A stretch of 23,492 nt of DNA, taken from the IMG/VR virus record IMGVR_UViG_3300049827_000049, positions 1 to 23,492 of that record. One strand, given 5' to 3'. Below the pieces are notes generated by a model. The model saw only the letters and a program-made list of their open reading frames with translations, did no database searches and had not been told where the DNA came from. A program made the translations under genes and the position numbers. Below, in pieces: positions 19,773 to 23,492 of this stretch. The stretch's first letter is position 1. The number at the start of each line of letters is the position of its first letter. The DNA is from a virus.

Positions 19773-21008
19773 TTACACGCCGTCGTTGTTGTAGGCAAAC
19801 GACACGGCATTGCGCACAGCCACATCGACGGTCTGCAATGCGCGGATGCGCACGTTGCCCGAAGAGGCGCTGCTGTAGGGATCGACCAAGATGTCGAGGC
19901 CACCATACATACCGATCAACAGGTCAGCGAAGTTGCCGAAGAACAGGTCGCCAGAGGTGACTTGGTTCGACACAATCGCACGGTAACCGTTGATCGTGTT
20001 GCCGGGCTGCTCAACCACAAACAGACCTTGGCCGGAAGCCTTGGCGGTGGTCTTCAGCGCGCCATACATACCAGCGGGCAGGATGTAGGCGAGGTTGCCC
20101 AACAGAGCGTTATCTTCGGCGACGAAGGTTTCAAGCGCCACAACTTCAGCGAAGGTCGGGTTGACCGCAGCGAAAGAAGAAGGCTTGTTGACGCCGGAGA
20201 CGTTCTTGATGCCCGTGGGCTGGCCCGAAGAGCCGGAGCCTTGCAGGGCGCCCAAGTCGATAGCCAAAGCGATAGCGCGGGACAGATCGTCACGAACCAA
20301 AGCTTCAATATCAAGCGAGGACTGCATCATCATCAAGCGGGTCAGATCGGTGAACGCGCCGAGGGTGCGCGGAGTCATCGTCACCGAACCGTCGGAGAAC
20401 TCAGATTCCGAAGCAGCGCCGCCTTCCGTCGAAATCCAGCCAGCGGACGATGCTGCCGTTTTCTTCGGAATGGTTACGTTACCCTTCAGACCCGACAGCA
20501 TCGTCGCGCCAGCCTGCATCACCGAGGATGCGTTGCGCAGAACGTCGATGAAGTCGCCACCACGGTAATCCTGCTGAACCAGCGCCGAATCGTCAGTGGT
20601 GTTCAGGTCGCGCTTGGACCAAGTGCGCAGAACGTCAGTCGGGATCATCAGACCACGGGCTTCGGTTCCGTTGGCACGTTGGGCAGCAGCCGAAGCTTCA
20701 AACTCGAAGCGGGCTTCTTCCTGAGCGCGGCGGTCGGTGGGGTTAGCCATCGCACGGATCGCGGTCATCAGCGAGAACTTACGGACTTCCTTGGCGGTTA
20801 GGCCAACGTCCTGCGTGTCCAAAGGCTTGTTGCCGATGGCGTCCAGCAGTTCGCCACGGAACTCTGCCAGAGAGCGGCCAGCGGCCACAGCTTTGTCAGC
20901 CAGTTCACGCTTGTTGTGGGCTGCGGCGAGACGGAACATCTCCGCAGTTTCCTTCGAGGCGGTGCGGGCGGCTTCAGCCTTGACCGCATCCATATCAAAA
21001 TCAGCCAT
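19773..21008 (-). CDS. Major capsid protein (HK97 fold), internal-start product
   Basis: ATG 21008 is in frame within the fusion gene and has AAAGGAGG 5 nt upstream, the best Shine-Dalgarno in the window. It would give 411 residues (MADFDMDAVKAEAARTASKE...). The N-terminal about 80 residues are a helical delta-like scaffold (AAAHNKRELADKAVAAGRSL). The rest is an HK97-type capsid: RGLMIPTDVLRTWSKRDLNT, DDSALVQQDYRGGDFIDVLR, SGLKGNVTIPKKTAASSAGW, SEFSDGSVTMTPRTLGAFTD and GDLFFGNFADLLIGMYGGLD. Length agrees with HK97 gp5 (385 aa). It would supply the abundant shell subunit while the longer fusion supplies a minority of protease-bearing subunits. Confidence 0.82.
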   Translation of the reverse strand: MADFDMDAVKAEAARTASKETAEMFRLAAAHNKRELADKAVAAGRSLAEFRGELLDAIGNKPLDTQDVGLTAKEVRKFSLMTAIRAMANPTDRRAQEEARFEFEASAAAQRANGTEARGLMIPTDVLRTWSKRDLNTTDDSALVQQDYRGGDFIDVLRNASSVMQAGATMLSGLKGNVTIPKKTAASSAGWISTEGGAASESEFSDGSVTMTPRTLGAFTDLTRLMMMQSSLDIEALVRDDLSRAIALAIDLGALQGSGSSGQPTGIKNVSGVNKPSSFAAVNPTFAEVVALETFVAEDNALLGNLAYILPAGMYGALKTTAKASGQGLFVVEQPGNTINGYRAIVSNQVTSGDLFFGNFADLLIGMYGGLDILVDPYSSASSGNVRIRALQTVDVAVRNAVSFAYNNDGV

Positions 21009-22490
21009 TGTGGCCTCCTTTATAGGTGTTGCGTTTACGGTGGTGGTCAGGTTGTCAGCCGCCGATCTACCAACGCCGACTGTCCTGTCGGCAGGGATAG
21101 ACACGATGGAAACTTCCATAGGCATCCAAGAAACGGCGCGGAATGTCTCCTTGCCTTCCTTTTCGAGTTTGTTGATCTGATAGCCGACCGAGATATTACC
21201 CCGGATGCCATCTTCAACATCATCAAACACATCTTTGGCGAGTCCGTTCTTTCCGAACCGAACAGTCGCACGGAGACGCCGTGCCGAGCCATCCAAGGTG
21301 ACTGATTCCACAACGCCGATCTGCTGTGTCGGATCATGATCCAACAGCAGAGGCGCTCGACCAGAGTTCAAGAACGACAGGTCAATGCTGCCGGGCTTGT
21401 GGTCGAGAATTTCAATTCCGAAGCTGCGTTCAACAGGCTCTTCCGAAGACACAGCAACCTTCACCCGGCGCTTGCCCGCGTCAACAACCTGATCGTCCAT
21501 GTGCATGGAGCGAACCTCAAGGCCATCACGGGAATACCGTTCAGATTCCATCTCAAGATCATCATCCTGAATTTCGATTTCGCCAGCCATCGCTGCTTCC
21601 TCCATTTCACGGGAGATCATATCAAACTCACCCCCGTCTTGCATAGAGCGAGCATCTTTTGTCGCAGGCTCAAACTCAATCGGGTCAAAGTTGTTGCGCT
21701 TCAACCAAGCTTTAGCCTCATCAACAGTGAAAAACTGCGTCCGAAAGCGGATAGCCTGAATTTCGCTTGTGCCATCTTTGATACCGAAGATGAAATCAAT
21801 GCCATCGCCGCCAGCGTCATTGCGACGGCTCAGTGCATCATACTTGCGTGGATCATGGATGCGGGCTGCGTGTTCGTTGGGATATGGCCGAGCGCCAGCC
21901 GAGCGGATCGGGCTGATCTTCTTCAGTGTCGAAAAACGATGCCCAACCAGAACTTCTGTTGCCTTGTCATCGCGGAAAATGCGGATCAACGCGGCTGGGT
22001 CTTCTTCCGTTGCGTCAACCGAAAAGTCGCTGTCTGGAATGCCTAATGTGCCTTCCGTCATAATATGTTCGATCTGGCCCATAGCCATGCCACCAGAAGA
22101 GTTCCATTCGACAAAATCGCCAAGCTTCAGTTCGTCAGGTGCAGCACGATTTTCTTCGTCCATGTCCATGTCTTCCTGATCCATCACGTCTTCCACAATG
22201 TCATCAGCCCAAGACTTGCCAGCGTCCCCGCCCCACAATGCCCATGCGATCCGGCCATTGGACGGGTAGCCATCTTCGCCGGGACGGAAACCTTGGGCTT
22301 CCTTGTCAACCTCATGGCGGGCAAAGAAGCTGCGCATCCGCTTTACCGTGTCTTCCGACAGGTTCTTGCCGTTCACAATGTCACGGGCGCGGGCGATGCC
22401 AACCTCAGTGCCGCCACGGCCAAACTCGCTGCGCCAATCAAGCCCACGCTGGGCTTCTTCCTTCATCTCAGATGTCGGCTCATACGGCAT
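19773..22490 (-). CDS. Prohead protease-major capsid fusion with N-terminal extension
   Basis: One 905-codon frame. Residues 1-105 are a basic-helical unit (KEEAQRGLDWRSEFGRGGTE; VKRMRSFFARHEVDKEAQGF; NGRIAWALWGGDAGKSWADD) found beside portal and capsid genes in other phages. Residues 119-197 are a Tudor-like barrel (LKLGDFVEWNSSGGMAMGQI...VGHRFSTLKKISP). Residues 229-277 are a small unit (QAIRFRTQFFTVDEAKAWLK). Residues about 318-475 are an S78-type prohead protease with catalytic His385 (LLLDHDPTQQ) and Ser434 (GNISVGY). Residues 495-905 are the capsid. It should cleave itself and the delta region during maturation. Its start (ATG 22490) overlaps the portal stop by 11 bases; an ATG at 22499 would add three residues. 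Protease-capsid fusions are known, but this N-terminal extension is long. Confidence 0.88.
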   Translation of the reverse strand: MPYEPTSEMKEEAQRGLDWRSEFGRGGTEVGIARARDIVNGKNLSEDTVKRMRSFFARHEVDKEAQGFRPGEDGYPSNGRIAWALWGGDAGKSWADDIVEDVMDQEDMDMDEENRAAPDELKLGDFVEWNSSGGMAMGQIEHIMTEGTLGIPDSDFSVDATEEDPAALIRIFRDDKATEVLVGHRFSTLKKISPIRSAGARPYPNEHAARIHDPRKYDALSRRNDAGGDGIDFIFGIKDGTSEIQAIRFRTQFFTVDEAKAWLKRNNFDPIEFEPATKDARSMQDGGEFDMISREMEEAAMAGEIEIQDDDLEMESERYSRDGLEVRSMHMDDQVVDAGKRRVKVAVSSEEPVERSFGIEILDHKPGSIDLSFLNSGRAPLLLDHDPTQQIGVVESVTLDGSARRLRATVRFGKNGLAKDVFDDVEDGIRGNISVGYQINKLEKEGKETFRAVSWMPMEVSIVSIPADRTVGVGRSAADNLTTTVNATPIKEATMADFDMDAVKAEAARTASKETAEMFRLAAAHNKRELADKAVAAGRSLAEFRGELLDAIGNKPLDTQDVGLTAKEVRKFSLMTAIRAMANPTDRRAQEEARFEFEASAAAQRANGTEARGLMIPTDVLRTWSKRDLNTTDDSALVQQDYRGGDFIDVLRNASSVMQAGATMLSGLKGNVTIPKKTAASSAGWISTEGGAASESEFSDGSVTMTPRTLGAFTDLTRLMMMQSSLDIEALVRDDLSRAIALAIDLGALQGSGSSGQPTGIKNVSGVNKPSSFAAVNPTFAEVVALETFVAEDNALLGNLAYILPAGMYGALKTTAKASGQGLFVVEQPGNTINGYRAIVSNQVTSGDLFFGNFADLLIGMYGGLDILVDPYSSASSGNVRIRALQTVDVAVRNAVSFAYNNDGV
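21014..21021 (-). promoter_or_regulatory. Strong internal Shine-Dalgarno for capsid translation
   Basis: AAAGGAGG on the minus strand with 5-base spacing to ATG 21008, located inside the protease-capsid fusion exactly at the boundary between the protease part and the delta/capsid part. Its strength and position favour use as an internal start, so that free capsid protein outnumbers the fusion. Confidence 0.75.
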
Positions 22491-23492
22491 TTTCACCATC
22501 CACAGTCGCAGGCACAGGAGCCTTGTTACCGAATGGCTCATAAGCCATCGTCAGACCAAATATCTTAGCCATCTCTTTGTCGCGCTGGATTTGCGCAAAC
22601 GTCTCTTCCGCATCGCGGCCATAGGTGGCTGCGATGTCAGTGTGGCTGATGATGCCATTTTGTAGGCCGACCACTGCCGCGTTGATCTCCTTCAGCGGGT
22701 CAACCCACTGGAATCCACGCGCCCGCCACGAAATGCCCAAGGCGAACTTCTCGAACTTGCCTACGCCGTTGATCGGGATCAGGGCGAAATCCATGACATG
22801 ACGCATCCAAAGCCGGAACATTGGGTCGATGAAGTGTTCGATCATAAACCGCTGCTGGGTCTTATAGAAGTCGCGTTCTTCCAGCGCACCTTGGCGGATC
22901 GACGAATAGCTGGTTCCCTCAAGGTCGTTGGCAATTGCCGTATAGCTGACGCCCAAACCACCAGCGATGCCGCGCAGGATAGCCTTCTCGAAATCAGCAA
23001 ACGCCGTTGTCGGGTGCGTCGGATCGAATGCCTTGAAGTCAACGCCAGCCGGAAGCTGATGGAACGTGCCAGCCTCTGCGTCGTAAAGCGGTGTGAAGGT
23101 GTCTTCATATCCATCTGCGGTGAAGCCGTCGCCAGCGGGCGATGTGAAGAAGCCCATTTTAGCCGCGCCAACGCGGGCAGCGACCAATTCAGCCTCACGA
23201 TAGCCGTGCAACATCTTCAACGCTGGCATGGCCGTCACTGTCCACGGCACACCTCGCGTCTGATCGGCCCGCTCCTGAACGTAAACGTGCAGCACTCTAT
23301 CAGCCGGAATCCGTTGACGGAATGTGCCAGTGGTTGTGGTCGCGTAATCATAGTCGCCGGGGTTGTTCACCAGCACATGGTAGGCCGCGACACGGCGCGT
23401 GGATGAATCCAGTTCGATGCCCATGCGCACCTGATTGCCATCGCGCAGCGTCTCGTTCATCTGATCGTCAACGCGGTCAGGCTCAATGATCT
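22480..23492 (-). CDS. Portal protein, lambda B-like (partial, N-terminus off window)
   Basis: 337 codons are open to the right edge (IIEPDRVDDQMNETLRDGNQ at the edge), so the 5' end lies outside. The sequence matches lambda-family portals. MGIELDSSTRRVAAYHVLVN, RIPADRVLHVYVQERADQTR and GVPWTVTAMPALKMLHGYRE form the clip and wing region. FDPTHPTTAFADFEKAILRG, IAGGLGVSYTAIANDLEGTS and YSSIRQGALEERDFYKTQQR are the most conserved block, and WVDPLKEINAAVVGLQNGII with RDAEETFAQIQRDKEMAKIF is the C-terminal helix region. The typical full length is about 500-530 aa, so roughly a third is missing. It forms the dodecameric DNA channel at the capsid vertex. The stop overlaps the fusion gene. Confidence 0.92.
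   Translation of the reverse strand, partial: IIEPDRVDDQMNETLRDGNQVRMGIELDSSTRRVAAYHVLVNNPGDYDYATTTTGTFRQRIPADRVLHVYVQERADQTRGVPWTVTAMPALKMLHGYREAELVAARVGAAKMGFFTSPAGDGFTADGYEDTFTPLYDAEAGTFHQLPAGVDFKAFDPTHPTTAFADFEKAILRGIAGGLGVSYTAIANDLEGTSYSSIRQGALEERDFYKTQQRFMIEHFIDPMFRLWMRHVMDFALIPINGVGKFEKFALGISWRARGFQWVDPLKEINAAVVGLQNGIISHTDIAATYGRDAEETFAQIQRDKEMAKIFGLTMAYEPFGNKAPVPATVDGENAV

Noticed and set aside
19962-20801. 279-aa plus-strand frame opposite the capsid
   Set aside because: Arg/Gly/His-rich antisense shadow of the capsid coding region with no start signal.
1-23492. tRNA genes, CRISPR arrays, insertion sequences, attachment sites
   Set aside because: No cloverleaf-like segments, regularly spaced repeats, transposase or integrase motifs or terminal inverted repeats were seen by eye. 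A covariance-model tRNA scan would be needed to exclude tRNAs fully.

Overview
The window is part of a tailed bacteriophage (or prophage) genome with a long, lambda-like non-contractile tail (siphovirus) and an HK97-fold capsid. G+C looks slightly above half. The protein families (the tail-tip set with an NlpC/P60-like peptidase, the glycine-rich fibre, the exported late proteins) recall phages of aquatic alphaproteobacteria, perhaps Rhodobacterales. That host assignment is inference from remembered similarity. No integrase, terminase, replicase, tRNA or CRISPR array is seen, so the window covers neither the packaging start nor any integration module.

There are three transcription units. (1) A leftward early operon (2174 down to 1, continuing off the left edge) holds a small HTH protein, a DUF6378-like protein, a RuvC-like resolvase, a small unknown, a RecE/lambda-exonuclease-like nuclease and a partial gene resembling a phage single-strand DNA-binding protein. 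This is a recombination/replication cassette. (2) A rightward operon (2335 to 5304) holds a 30-aa membrane peptide, a 59-aa unknown, a C5-cytosine methyltransferase with a second 349-aa frame inside it, several small HTH-like or unknown proteins including a GTG-started 56-aa gene, a tandem NUMOD1-like protein and a short exported protein. It ends at a strong bidirectional hairpin. Units 1 and 2 diverge from a 160-bp spacer that carries two matching, oppositely oriented promoter-like elements. (3) A leftward late operon enters from the right edge and runs to 5354: portal, protease-capsid fusion, head-tail connector and completion genes, tail tube, G/GT tail chaperones with a -1 slippery site, tape measure, tail-tip proteins, peptidase, J-like hub, glycine-rich fibre with its companion, a run of exported or membrane proteins, a holin candidate, a small basic peptide, an exported nuclease and a GH19 endolysin. 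Nearly all junctions are ATGA/TAATG/TGATG overlaps, so the genes are translationally coupled.

The most notable points are as follows. The methyltransferase gene contains an almost fully nested second reading frame with its own Shine-Dalgarno and recurring WxTP motifs. The capsid is encoded as the last part of a 905-codon multi-domain protease fusion, with a near-perfect internal ribosome binding site exactly at the capsid start. The tail chaperone gene has a textbook A_AAA_AAC slippery site that opens a 48-codon extension ending exactly at the tape-measure start. Between fibre and lysin lies a contiguous set of exported proteins whose mature parts all contain an even number of cysteines (2, 4 or 6), including a pilin-like/chaperone-like pair and a signal-peptide staphylococcal-type nuclease. 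This looks like a phage-encoded envelope module of unknown purpose.

Every base lies in or within about 160 bases of a gene. No stretch longer than 300 bases lacks one.
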